Part shown: piece after piece, positions 35,919 to 45,241 of the stretch
How positions within the stretch are numbered: the stretch's first letter is position 1
Layout of the letters: each line of letters begins with the position of its first letter
Assembly: GCA_002353575.1 (NCBI GenBank)
Contig: DEJQ01000009.1
Span: forward strand, 5,900 to 69,899
From: Prevotellaceae bacterium UBA2744
GTDB lineage: Bacteria > Bacteroidota > Bacteroidia > Bacteroidales > Bacteroidaceae
Reading direction: 5' to 3'
DNA length: 64,000 nt
The notes under the pieces: generated by a model
Databases searched by the model: none
Told to the model about the DNA's origin: nothing
What the model saw: the letters and a program-made list of their open reading frames with translations, nothing else
Position numbers and translations under genes: made by a program

Positions 35919-36224
35919 CTACACCTTGATTTCCACTTCTACTCCAGAAGGGAGTTCAAGCTTCATCAGAGCGTCAACAGTCTTAGTTGTAGAACTGTAG
36001 ATGTCAATCAGACGCTTGTAAGTGCAAAGTTCAAACTGCTCACGTGACTTTTTGTTCACGAAAGTAGAACGGTTAACAGTGTAGATGCGCTTGTGAGTAG
36101 GAAGTGGAATAGGACCGCTTACGATAGCATCAGTAGCGCGAACTGTCTTTACGATTTTCTCAGCAGACTTATCTACGAGAGTGTGGTCGTAAGACTTCAG
36201 CTTAATACGAATTTTCTGACTCAT
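35919..36224 (-). CDS. rpsJ: 30S ribosomal protein S10
   Basis: 101 aa. MSQKIRIKLKSYDHTLVDKS start and GPIPLPTHKRIYTVNRSTFV loop (head of 30S; also the NusE surface). Here it closes the str operon after fusA (86-nt gap) and is followed by a terminator instead of rplC. Confidence 0.97.
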   Translation of the reverse strand: MSQKIRIKLKSYDHTLVDKSAEKIVKTVRATDAIVSGPIPLPTHKRIYTVNRSTFVNKKSREQFELCTYKRLIDIYSSTTKTVDALMKLELPSGVEVEIKV

Positions 36225-36310
36225 AGTGATTTTGTTTTTTTATGATTAAACAGTAAAGGGTATGCAGGCAAAGAGTCGTTTGCTCGCCTGCACCCTAAAC
36301 ATTAAATTAT

Positions 36311-38428
36311 TTATACGAGATCTGTGCGTCCGTTGCATTCAGCGAGCACTTCCTTAGCGATAGTGCTGCTAACCGGAGCATGGTGATCATACTGCATTGA
36401 AGAAGTAGCACGACCAGAAGTGATAGTACGCAGAGCTGTTACGTAACCGAACATCTCGCCCAGTGGCACCATAGCCTTAACGATACGTGCACCAGAACGT
36501 GCATTGTCCATACCTTCTACCTGACCACGACGCTTGTTCAAGTCACCGATCACGTCACCCATGTTCTCTTCCGGAGTAACAACTTCGAGTTTCATGATTG
36601 GCTCCATCAGAACCGGCTTAGCCTGAGCACATGCGTTCTTGTAAGCCTGACGTGCAGCGATTTCGAACGACAACTGGTCAGAGTCAACCGGGTGGAACGA
36701 ACCATCGACCAGAGTAACCTTCAGGCTGTCCATTGGGAATCCGCCGAGCACACCATTCTTCATAGCCTCCTGGAAGCCCTTCTGTACAGACGGGATGAAT
36801 TCCTTTGGAATGTTACCGCCCTTCACCTCATCTACGAACTGCAGACCTGTTCCTTCGAAGTCTTCATCTACAGGACCAACGTTTACGATGATATCTGCGA
36901 ACTTACCACGACCACCCGACTGCTTCTTATAAACCTCACGGAGGTTAACAGTCTTAGTGATAGCTTCCTTATAGTTAACCTGTGGGCGTCCCTGGTTACA
37001 CTCTACCTTGAACTCACGCTTCAGACGGTCGATAATAATATCGAGGTGAAGCTCACCCATACCGCTGATGACAGTCTGTCCGCTCTGCTCGTCAGTCTTC
37101 ACTGTGAATGTCGGGTCTTCCTCAGCCAGCTTAGCCAAACCTACAGAAAGCTTATCAAGGTCCTTCTGAGTCTTAGGCTCAACTGCAATACCGATTACAG
37201 GATCAGGGAAGTCCATTGACTCCAGTACGATTGGTGCATCCTCATCGCAGAGAGTATCACCTGTGTGGATATCCTTCAGACCTACTACCGCACCGATGTC
37301 ACCGGCACTGATTACGTCAACCGGATTCTGGTGGTTAGAGTGCATCTGGAACAGACGGCTGACACGTTCCTTCTTGCCTGAGCGAGTATTATAGATGTAA
37401 GAACCGGCTTCGACCTTACCTGAATATACACGGATGAAAGTCAGACGACCTACGTATGGGTCGGTAGCAATCTTGAATGCAAGAGCAGAAGTCTTTTCAT
37501 CCTCTGACGGCTTACGGTCTTCCTCAGCCTTAGTATCAGGATTTGTACCAACCACAGCCTCTGTATCCAGTGGAGAAGGCAGGAAAGCACAAATATAGTC
37601 GAGCAGAGTCTGCACACCCTTGTTCTTGAATGAAGAACCGCAGAGCATAGGAGTACAAGCCAACTGACAAGTAGCCTTGCGGATAGCAGAGATAATCTCA
37701 TCCTCAGTGATAGTTGAAGGATCGTCGAAGAACTTCTCCATCAGAGCATCATCAAACTCAGCCACTGATTCAAGCATCTTACCACGCCATTCCTCAGCCT
37801 CTGCCCTCAGGTTGTCCGGGATTTCGATTACATCAAATTCAGCACCCTGAGTTTCATCATGCCATACGATACCCTTCATCTTGATGAGGTCAACCACACC
37901 CTTGAAGTTCTCTTCGGCACCGATTGGGATTACTACAGGTACAGGGTTTGCACCAAGCACTTCCTTCATCTGGCGAACCACCTCAAAGAAGTCGGCACCG
38001 GAACGGTCCATCTTGTTTACATAACCAATACGTGGTACGTTGTACTTATCAGCCTGACGCCATACAGTCTCAGACTGTGGTTCAACACCGCCTACTGCAC
38101 AGTAAGTAGCTACGGCACCGTCGAGCACACGGAGTGAACGCTCTACCTCAGCAGTAAAGTCAACGTGTCCCGGAGTGTCAATAAGGTTGAACTTGTACTT
38201 ATTACCATTCCAATTCCAATATGCTGTTGTGGCAGCAGAAGTGATAGTGATACCACGCTCCTGTTCCTGTGCCATCCAGTCCATTGTTGCACCACCGTCG
38301 TGTACCTCACCAATCTTGTGAGTCTTACCCGTATAGAAAAGTATTCGCTCCGATGTAGTAGTCTTACCGGCATCGATGTGAGCCATGATACCAAAGTTAC
38401 GGGTCAGGTGCAAATCTTGCTTAGCCAT
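36311..38428 (-). CDS. fusA: Translation elongation factor G
   Basis: 705 aa. G-domain motifs: AHIDAGKTTTSERI (P-loop, about residue 16), DTPGHVDFTAEVERSLRVLD and VNKMDRSGAD. Domains II-V follow, with the domain IV loop near SFHPVDSDQLSFE. GTP-driven translocation. Canonical str-operon position after rpsG (52-nt gap), so this is the housekeeping EF-G rather than a FusA2 paralogue. Confidence 0.98.
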   Translation of the reverse strand: MAKQDLHLTRNFGIMAHIDAGKTTTSERILFYTGKTHKIGEVHDGGATMDWMAQEQERGITITSAATTAYWNWNGNKYKFNLIDTPGHVDFTAEVERSLRVLDGAVATYCAVGGVEPQSETVWRQADKYNVPRIGYVNKMDRSGADFFEVVRQMKEVLGANPVPVVIPIGAEENFKGVVDLIKMKGIVWHDETQGAEFDVIEIPDNLRAEAEEWRGKMLESVAEFDDALMEKFFDDPSTITEDEIISAIRKATCQLACTPMLCGSSFKNKGVQTLLDYICAFLPSPLDTEAVVGTNPDTKAEEDRKPSEDEKTSALAFKIATDPYVGRLTFIRVYSGKVEAGSYIYNTRSGKKERVSRLFQMHSNHQNPVDVISAGDIGAVVGLKDIHTGDTLCDEDAPIVLESMDFPDPVIGIAVEPKTQKDLDKLSVGLAKLAEEDPTFTVKTDEQSGQTVISGMGELHLDIIIDRLKREFKVECNQGRPQVNYKEAITKTVNLREVYKKQSGGRGKFADIIVNVGPVDEDFEGTGLQFVDEVKGGNIPKEFIPSVQKGFQEAMKNGVLGGFPMDSLKVTLVDGSFHPVDSDQLSFEIAARQAYKNACAQAKPVLMEPIMKLEVVTPEENMGDVIGDLNKRRGQVEGMDNARSGARIVKAMVPLGEMFGYVTALRTITSGRATSSMQYDHHAPVSSTIAKEVLAECNGRTDLV

Positions 38429-38480
38429 AAATTCTTATCTTTCTTTTTTGCTTATTAAACTAATTACCTCGTTGCCTCGA

Positions 38481-38957
38481 TTAGAAACGGAAATGTGCGA
38501 ATGCACGGTTAGCCTCAGCCATGCGGTGCATATCCTCCTTACGCTTGAACGCACCACCCTGCTCGTTGAAGGCATCCATAATCTCAGCAGCCAGTTTGTC
38601 AGCCATACTCTTACCAGAGCGCTTGCGTGCAAACTGAATCATATTCTTCATAGAGATAGCCTCCTTACGGTCAGCACGAATCTCTGTAGGAACCTGGAAT
38701 GTAGCACCACCGATACGACGGCTCTTCACCTCCACCTGTGGAGTGATGTTATCAAGAGCTTTCTTCCAGATTTCGAGCGAAGACTGCTCTTCGTTCTTCA
38801 TCTTGTTTTCTACGCTCTTCAACGCATTGTAGAAGATAGAGTAAGCGATACTCTTCTTTCCATCATACATCAGGTTGTTCACGAACTTTGTAACCTTTAC
38901 GTCTCCATATACTGGATCCGGCAGGATTACACGTTTCTTTGGTTTTGCTTTTCTCAT
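38481..38957 (-). CDS. rpsG: 30S ribosomal protein S7
   Basis: 158 aa. MRKAKPKKRVILPDPVYGDV start and the GGATFQVPTEIRADRKEAIS loop; ends AHFRF. Initiator of 30S head assembly. There is a 183-nt gap to rpsL in which I see no gene or clear promoter. Confidence 0.97.
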   Translation of the reverse strand: MRKAKPKKRVILPDPVYGDVKVTKFVNNLMYDGKKSIAYSIFYNALKSVENKMKNEEQSSLEIWKKALDNITPQVEVKSRRIGGATFQVPTEIRADRKEAISMKNMIQFARKRSGKSMADKLAAEIMDAFNEQGGAFKRKEDMHRMAEANRAFAHFRF

Positions 38958-39140
38958 TTTTCTGTTTTGATTTTACTGTTGATTCGAGGTTGTGTTGCAT
39001 CTTGTTTCTTCAACGGCATACATTATATAATTATAAGTGCATACCATTTACTCAACCTTAGCATTGCCAACAAATCAAATCATTTTCGGTTAAAAACTTC
39101 AGTTTTCGTTTTCGTTATGATTAAACACCTGGCTTCGGAA

Positions 39141-39521
39141 TTACTTCTTAGCCTTTGGACGCTTAGCACCGTACTTTGAGCGACGCTGAGTACGACTTGC
39201 CACGCCAGCTGTATCGAGCGCACCACGTACGATGTGATAACGTACACCCGGAAGGTCCTTTACACGACCACCACGTACAAGAACAATTGAGTGCTCCTGC
39301 AAGTTGTGTCCCTCACCCGGAATGTAAGAGTTAACTTCCTTCTTGTTTGTCAAACGAACACGAGCGACCTTTCTCATCGCTGAATTAGGCTTCTTAGGAG
39401 TTGTAGTATAGACACGGACACAAACGCCACGACGCTGAGGACATGAATCCAAAGCAGGCGACTTGCTCTTATCCACCAACACCTTACGACCTTTTCTTAC
39501 TAATTGTTGAATAGTAGGCAT
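39141..39521 (-). CDS. rpsL: 30S ribosomal protein S12
   Basis: 126 aa. MPTIQQLVRKGRKVLVDKSK start. The decoding loops TTTPKKPNSAMRKVARVRL and GGRVKDLPGVRYHIVRGALD keep wild-type lysines at the positions changed in streptomycin-resistant mutants. First gene of the str operon, with a leader of about 270 nt. Confidence 0.98.
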   Translation of the reverse strand: MPTIQQLVRKGRKVLVDKSKSPALDSCPQRRGVCVRVYTTTPKKPNSAMRKVARVRLTNKKEVNSYIPGEGHNLQEHSIVLVRGGRVKDLPGVRYHIVRGALDTAGVASRTQRRSKYGAKRPKAKK

Positions 39522-39790
39522 TTTGTTAAAAATTTAAATTATATTATTACTATTAAAATTCAAATTCAATTCAGCAGCTTTTCTTTTCCTCTGACAACCT
39601 GGCTGCTTTGCCTTCGTAGCCTACCACCATTTTTTACCTTGTCATCTTACATAAAAGTCCTCACGACCCAATATAAAAATCCTTTATGGCAGCCTATTCT
39701 ACTACAGCATACTTCGTGTTTCGATTACCCTTGCAACCTGCGTGCGCAGGTAATACTTGCACCCATGCAGGGCGCGCACTACTCCAAAAA
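39522..39790 (-). promoter_or_regulatory. 5' leader of the str operon with a strong palindrome
   Basis: About 270 nt between the promoter and rpsL. A perfect 7-bp inverted repeat, ACCTGCG/CGCAGGT around 2 nt (39736-39751), lies near its 5' end, flanked by further partial complementarity (GATTACCC/GGTAAT-like). No reading frame is convincing. A leader this long before rpsL suggests r-protein or growth-rate control, which is inferred. Confidence 0.45.
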
Positions 39791-39796
39791 GTGGTG

Positions 39797-39829
39797 CAAA
39801 GGTACGAAAAAACCGCCGAACAACACAAA
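39797..39829 (-). promoter_or_regulatory. Promoter of the str operon
   Basis: Minus-strand TTTG at 39829-39826, a 21-bp spacer and TACCTTTG at 39804-39797. The -7 box is the same octamer as in the rplC-operon promoter. Confidence 0.8.
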
Positions 39830-39898
39830 TTACACTGAATATTTTTTCTCCGACAGTCGAAAAAACTCCTAAAAGCGCAATTCTTTAACTATAATTAA

Positions 39899-41671
39899 CT
39901 ATTCTATTAGCTCAAAATGCTGAAAATCCTTACATGAAGTCCAATCCCCGCCCCACTCAAAGCCGGCAGCGGTAAAGAGACGGAAGCACAGGTCATCGTG
40001 GTCTATCTTGTAGGGGAAATCCCACGTACGGTCACAATAGTCGGCGGCTGTGGCGGGCTGAATATAGCGTGAGCCGTCAGCACGATCCTTATAGTAAGGA
40101 TTATAAAGAGTATTGATATCTACTGCGAGACCGCGAGCATGCTTCGACAATTTAGTTGTACCAGATATGGCGCGGTAGCAGAAACACGACGAGTTATTAT
40201 CGCGCATCTGAGTTTCATCGTCTGCGTCATACACATCAGGCAACAGCATCCGCTGAATAGGATATTTCGCATCGTAGAGTTGGCGTAAAATCCCAACTAC
40301 ACGATCTGCAATCTCCTTATTTACAATCATCTCGCCCACATGTGTCTGCTTATCATAGTCCCAATGCAAGGCACGAATGTGACGTAAATCACTTCTACCT
40401 ATATACGGATTCTCCTTATATGTCTTTCCCTGCATACGCTGCCAAACCCCATCAGGAATAGGATCTGCCGCAAAACATTTATCTACACCGCCAAAAGCCT
40501 CAATATCCTTGTCACTGACAGTACGTCCAGCCTGCCACTCCGTCAGCGGCTTCACATCAGAGGGAAAAGTAAAGTCGGTCTTAACCACACCGTCACCATA
40601 GATTGTACGGAAGTCATCACGCATCGAAATGACGTGATAACCAGCCTGACGCCACTGCTCACCCAGGGCAAGAGCTTTCTCGCGATTAGCGTGGTCACGT
40701 GCCTCATCATCAGCAATAAGCATAAAGGCAGCAGTCCGGTACTTAGTATTGCTCAGGGCGTAGTTATGCATAGCGACATCACCGCCGCTATTGCCGAACG
40801 ACAGGACCGGCACCTTGCCTATCTCCTGTGTAATCTGCAGCACTTTGTTGGTCTTCAGATTCTTTATGATGAGTTCGTCGGTACGCACGAGGTCTTCTTC
40901 TCTTCCCATTGTATAGTTGACACCTTCCTCTGTGCCCTGACTGCTTGACTTCAACTTCACGTCCATACCAATTACACGATTAGGGTCTATTCCGATAGCC
41001 TCCACCAGCGCACGGCAGATGAAACGGTCGGAGCCTGATACTACATAATAGGTGAAGCCCTTGTCCTTCAGGTATTTAAAAACCTGCAACATGGGTTTAT
41101 AGAAACTCTGACCATAGGTCATACCCGTAAAACCATTAGCCTGCTTGGCTGCATATGCCTTGACATAGGCATCGAACTGTGCAAGCGTCATGCCGGCATA
41201 TGCCTTGGCAGCAGCTCTGGCATGCTTCATGTCGAAGTGATCGGGCAGTTTCTTGCCGTTGCGTACGAAATCGCGTATCTCCTGTGCCGTTTCCATCACG
41301 TCTTTCGGTGCTTCGTAGGTAGCATCGTCCAAGGCACGATATTCCAGTAGGTTGTACTCGAAGTAGGAAGGATAGAGTTCACCCACGAACGTTCCGTCCA
41401 TATCAAACGTAGCTATACGGTCTTCCTGCCTGATGAAATTCTTCGAGTTCGGATTGGTCACGTCCTCTACATATTCCTGCAGTGCAGTCAGTGCCTCGCA
41501 CTGGTTCCAAAGGGTAAAATATTCCTTCGCTGTCGGAGTAACGACTGGAGCATCGTCATCCTTTGAGCATGAAGCAAACACACTGACGCCGCTGACTGTA
41601 AGGATAGCGGCGAACATCCACAATTTTGTCAATCTCATAATTATTGTCATTTTCGTTTTTTTACCACACAT
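39899..41671 (-). CDS. Lipoprotein fusion of HAD-superfamily phosphatase and M15 (VanY-like) peptidase
   Basis: 590 aa from the first ATG; Met8 (41650) or Met12 (41638) is equally possible and gives a cleaner signal MRLTKLWMFAAILTVSGVSV ending in lipobox FASC. Residues about 80-345 are a HAD phosphatase: ATFDMDGTF (motif I, Asp90), YVVSGSDRF (motif II), SFGNSGGDVAMHNY (motif IV). Residues about 400-590 are an M15 D,D-/L,D-carboxypeptidase: KHARGLAVDI (His and Asp zinc ligands) and DFQHFELIE (His ligand). The HAD part resembles phosphoserine-phosphatase-like members. An exported two-enzyme protein could act on cell-wall peptides plus a phosphorylated substrate. It is alone on its strand, divergent from the barrel gene at 41804. 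Confidence 0.85.
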   Translation of the reverse strand: MCGKKTKMTIIMRLTKLWMFAAILTVSGVSVFASCSKDDDAPVVTPTAKEYFTLWNQCEALTALQEYVEDVTNPNSKNFIRQEDRIATFDMDGTFVGELYPSYFEYNLLEYRALDDATYEAPKDVMETAQEIRDFVRNGKKLPDHFDMKHARAAAKAYAGMTLAQFDAYVKAYAAKQANGFTGMTYGQSFYKPMLQVFKYLKDKGFTYYVVSGSDRFICRALVEAIGIDPNRVIGMDVKLKSSSQGTEEGVNYTMGREEDLVRTDELIIKNLKTNKVLQITQEIGKVPVLSFGNSGGDVAMHNYALSNTKYRTAAFMLIADDEARDHANREKALALGEQWRQAGYHVISMRDDFRTIYGDGVVKTDFTFPSDVKPLTEWQAGRTVSDKDIEAFGGVDKCFAADPIPDGVWQRMQGKTYKENPYIGRSDLRHIRALHWDYDKQTHVGEMIVNKEIADRVVGILRQLYDAKYPIQRMLLPDVYDADDETQMRDNNSSCFCYRAISGTTKLSKHARGLAVDINTLYNPYYKDRADGSRYIQPATAADYCDRTWDFPYKIDHDDLCFRLFTAAGFEWGGDWTSCKDFQHFELIE

Positions 41672-41750
41672 ACAAATTCACAAGGATAACCTTTAAATAG
41701 ACTCTTAATCAAATTTTCCGCGAAGATACTCAATAATGAAACAAAAATCG

Positions 41751-41758
41751 TATATTTG
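41751..41758 (+). promoter_or_regulatory. Probable -7 box for the outer-membrane barrel gene
   Basis: TATATTTG fits TAnnTTTG, 46 nt before the ATG at 41804. The -33 element is not convincing. Confidence 0.45.
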
Positions 41759-41803
41759 CAGAAATTATTTTAAAAGAAATCTATTACACCCTCTTTAATC
41801 ATT

Positions 41804-43564
41804 ATGCAAACAGGACATATAAAGCGTTATCTGATAAACAGTTTACTATTGTGTACCTTATGGATAAACAGTCAAAATGTTTTTGCTGCGGACAACAATG
41901 AAATAATAGAATTTCAAGGTGACCGATATGTAATCCATGTCAGCAAGATGAACCCCGACAGCGAGATGACCCTATTGGACCTACTGAACACATGTCCAGA
42001 ATTTCTGTCTCTCAACGGAAAGGAAATAGACCACCTCCCATATAGTTTGCGTGTCGATAACATTGGCATCGTCACTGATGAGGAATCATTTTTAGCGAAT
42101 GTGAAAGCATGCGAAATCGACCGTATTCAGATATGCAGCAACAGTTCTGTGGCAAAGGCAGTAAGCGGCACGACAGGTGTGATAGACATCTATTACCGCG
42201 AAGACGTAAAGACCGACGGTAAGGCCGCTGTGACAGGAAGCACCTACGGCAACGGAATGCTCTACACCGACTTTACCAACAGAAACAAAAAACTTGCCAT
42301 ACAAGGCTATGCTATGGTTCGAACCTCTTACGGCAAGGCCTATCCCACCGACATACAACGCATGACCAATCGCTCTCTGGCAGAAAACGTACATCTAAAC
42401 CTGGACTGGAAAATGAGCGGCAGCGACAGGCTTATCGTGAAAGCTTTCCAAAAGTATGAAAACGGAAAGACAAAACTATTCAACCCTGATTTGACAGCTG
42501 AGCACCCCTCCTATGGTCGCTATTTCGGATTAGTATTATCCTATTCTCATACGTTCAGGAATGATGCAATCCTCTATGCAGAGATGGGAAGCGACTACAC
42601 CAGAAACGCATACGACGGCAGCAAGCTTGGCGACAGATACCCCTATGCTTTCGTGGAGCTGAACACTCCTATCTTCACCCCCGACCTATGGCTTATGGTA
42701 GGTACAGAGGTGGATTACGAAAACACACTATACATCGGCAATAACCGCGAACAATACTTGCTGACTGATTTCTATGCACAACTGGATTTCACTCATGGTC
42801 CATGGGTATTTACATTGGGTGACCGCTTTCGATTAATGAACTTCTGGAATCGCCACTACGACTCAGCCGACCGCAGTCTGTGGAATCATAATCGCAACAA
42901 CCACTCCTATCTGGCCAGTGCAGGCTTAAAGGCTGGCCGCAATTTCTTCCAGGTCCTGTTTACCCGTCGTTTCTTCATACCAGGGATAAGCGATTTCCTC
43001 ACAGACGAGTCAGCACCGACCACAGCCCTGAAATATTCCGGAACCGGATATAGTACAAACATCGTGCACCAGGGAGTATTGCGCTACTCTTACCAGCAGA
43101 AAAATTTCTTCTTCCACACCAGCGTCGAAAGCAACTGGTACAGCCATCTGCCCGGTCCCAACTACCTGCAGTTCGGTTTCAGAAACTCCGTCTTCTGGAA
43201 GATAGGACGATGGGAACTGACAATGGGTGCCAATTTCTACCACAATCATTTAAACGCAAGTGCTAACACTGCCTCCGAGAACAGCAACTTCGTAACACTC
43301 AAGTTGGCACCTGTCCTTAATCTTCCTCTTGGATTCCGCCTCTCATCGACGCTTCTCTATTCCAGCAAGCGCACCATGGACGTCCTTCCTGCCCATCTCT
43401 TTGCCACCGTCAAACTGAACAAACAATTCGGGAAGAAAGTCAATATCTTCGCCGAATTCCATGATTTGGCAGGATACCCCACAGGTAACTGGATACAGCT
43501 CGCCGATCTGTATCAGAACCGTGCCTTGAGCATAGGAGCCACAATCTATCCTTTCCGTAAATAA
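41804..43564 (+). CDS. Outer-membrane beta-barrel protein, TonB-receptor-like
   Basis: 586 aa. Signal peptide about residues 1-29 (LLLCTLWINSQNVFAA). An N-terminal segment (about 45-140: MTLLDLLNTCPEFLSL, IDRIQICSNSSVAKAVSGTT, GVIDIYYRE) resembles a reduced TonB plug, whose usual end G-T-x-G-V-I-D-I is visible. From about 150 to the end there are alternating amphipathic strands with aromatic girdles, ending SIGATIYPFRK. It is shorter than SusC proteins and has no CarboxypepD domain. It is 31 nt upstream of the NhaC-type antiporter gene and probably cotranscribed. Ligand unknown. Confidence 0.75.
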   Translation: MQTGHIKRYLINSLLLCTLWINSQNVFAADNNEIIEFQGDRYVIHVSKMNPDSEMTLLDLLNTCPEFLSLNGKEIDHLPYSLRVDNIGIVTDEESFLANVKACEIDRIQICSNSSVAKAVSGTTGVIDIYYREDVKTDGKAAVTGSTYGNGMLYTDFTNRNKKLAIQGYAMVRTSYGKAYPTDIQRMTNRSLAENVHLNLDWKMSGSDRLIVKAFQKYENGKTKLFNPDLTAEHPSYGRYFGLVLSYSHTFRNDAILYAEMGSDYTRNAYDGSKLGDRYPYAFVELNTPIFTPDLWLMVGTEVDYENTLYIGNNREQYLLTDFYAQLDFTHGPWVFTLGDRFRLMNFWNRHYDSADRSLWNHNRNNHSYLASAGLKAGRNFFQVLFTRRFFIPGISDFLTDESAPTTALKYSGTGYSTNIVHQGVLRYSYQQKNFFFHTSVESNWYSHLPGPNYLQFGFRNSVFWKIGRWELTMGANFYHNHLNASANTASENSNFVTLKLAPVLNLPLGFRLSSTLLYSSKRTMDVLPAHLFATVKLNKQFGKKVNIFAEFHDLAGYPTGNWIQLADLYQNRALSIGATIYPFRK

Positions 43565-43595
43565 ATACAAATCTTATAATCCAGCCATTATCATT

Positions 43596-45209
43596 ATGAA
43601 TCTCGTAAAATCCACAAAGCCCGGAAATCCCAAATGGATGACTAATTTGTCACTGATAGCCGTCATCATGTTTTTAGGATGGCTATACTATGCTGTGGGT
43701 ATCAATCACATGCCCGTCAAGAACACCATATGGGCTTTGACACCACCAATCATTGCCATATCACTGGCACTTATCACCAAAGAAGTATATAGCTCATTAT
43801 TCCTTGGAATGGTGACAGGCGCACTACTCAACGCAGACTTCCAATTTGTGGAAGGGCTCAACCGGCTGTTTCCCAATGGCGTAATGAGCGTACTTGCCGA
43901 CAAGTGGAACGTAGGCATTTTGGTATTTCTGGTTATTCTCGGCACTATGGTCCAACTAATGAATCGAACCGGCGGTTCAGCTGCGTTTGGAGCATGGGCA
44001 TCCAACCGCATCAAAAGTCGTAGAGGAGCACAGCTGTCAACCATGCTGTTGGGGTGTCTGATTTTCATCGATGATTATTTCAACTGCCTCACCGTTGGTT
44101 CCGTCATGCGGCCAGTAACCGACAAGCATAAGATAAGCCGTGCGAAACTCGCCTATCTGATCGATTCAACGGCAGCACCCATCTGCATCATTGCCCCCAT
44201 CTCGTCGTGGGCTGCGGCAGTATCAGGATTCGTGAAGGGAGAAAACGGCATGAGCATCTTCGTCCAGTCCATCCCCTATAATTTCTATGCGCTGCTGACT
44301 CTGGCTATGATGGTATTCATCATCCTTATGAAGATAGACTATGGTCCAATGCTTCAGAACGAGAACAATGCCAGAAACGGTGATCTCTTCACCACAAGCG
44401 AGGACAAACAAACCGATGAAGGCTGTCTAAAGGAAGGGAAAGTAGGCAGAGTGTCAGACCTTGTAATCCCTGTGCTGTTTTTGATTACCGGATGTGTAAT
44501 CGGCATGATATACACAGGCGGGTTCTTCTCCGGCAAGGGCTTTGTCGAAGCCTTTGGCGCAAGCGATGCATCAGTGGGACTGGTATTAGGTTCTTCCGTA
44601 GCACTCATCACCACCATAGCCTACTACCTGATGCGCAGGTCACTGTCTTTCAGCGACTGCATGAACTGTCTGCCTGAAGGATTCAAGCAAATGGTCCCGG
44701 CCATGCTGATTCTTACATTTGCATGGACACTGAAAAACACTACCGACAATCTGGGAGCAGCAACGTATGTAGCCAGCCTTATGGAACACTCTGCCAGCGG
44801 GCTGATGAGTTTCCTACCCGCAATCATATTTATTGTTGCCGTCGGTTTGGCTTTTGCCTCAGGAACATCATGGGGTACATTCGGCATACTCATCCCCATC
44901 GTAGTTTCATGTTTCCAAGATATTGATCAACAGCTCATGATTATCTCCATATCTGCCTGCATGGCAGGTGCTGTGTGCGGCGATCACTGTTCCCCCATCT
45001 CCGACACTACCATTATGTCATCGGCTGGAGCACAATGTGAACACATGAACCACGTCACTACCCAACTGCCTTATGCCCTGACAGTAGCCATGGTGTCATT
45101 CTTCACATTCCTCGTGGTTGGATTCACAAGGAGTGAGCTGATATCGCTTGCGTTTGGTATCATAGCCCTGTTTCTTCTTCTCACGTTCATACGATTCAGA
45201 AGAAGGTAA
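43596..45209 (+). CDS. NhaC-family Na+/H+ antiporter-like inner-membrane transporter
   Basis: 537 aa, about 11-12 membrane helices. Family landmarks: LGCLIFIDDYFNCLTVGSVM, the AFASGTSWGTFGILIPIVV segment, and CGDHCSPISDTTIMSSAGAQ, all characteristic of PF03553 (NhaC/MleN-type) carriers. They exchange Na+ for H+ or carry organic acids such as malate/lactate. A charged cytoplasmic insert lies about residues 255-290. Pairing with an outer-membrane barrel suggests uptake of a small molecule driven by an ion gradient. Substrate assignment is uncertain. Confidence 0.85.
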   Translation: MNLVKSTKPGNPKWMTNLSLIAVIMFLGWLYYAVGINHMPVKNTIWALTPPIIAISLALITKEVYSSLFLGMVTGALLNADFQFVEGLNRLFPNGVMSVLADKWNVGILVFLVILGTMVQLMNRTGGSAAFGAWASNRIKSRRGAQLSTMLLGCLIFIDDYFNCLTVGSVMRPVTDKHKISRAKLAYLIDSTAAPICIIAPISSWAAAVSGFVKGENGMSIFVQSIPYNFYALLTLAMMVFIILMKIDYGPMLQNENNARNGDLFTTSEDKQTDEGCLKEGKVGRVSDLVIPVLFLITGCVIGMIYTGGFFSGKGFVEAFGASDASVGLVLGSSVALITTIAYYLMRRSLSFSDCMNCLPEGFKQMVPAMLILTFAWTLKNTTDNLGAATYVASLMEHSASGLMSFLPAIIFIVAVGLAFASGTSWGTFGILIPIVVSCFQDIDQQLMIISISACMAGAVCGDHCSPISDTTIMSSAGAQCEHMNHVTTQLPYALTVAMVSFFTFLVVGFTRSELISLAFGIIALFLLLTFIRFRRR

Positions 45210-45241
45210 CATATAATGTCACATAAAGGAAGGAATTACAC

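Noticed and set aside
38385..39179. Plus-strand frame of 264 codons across rpsG and the rpsL gap
   Set aside because: Antisense to conserved ribosomal genes; low-complexity Leu/Ser/Thr composition; no start signals.
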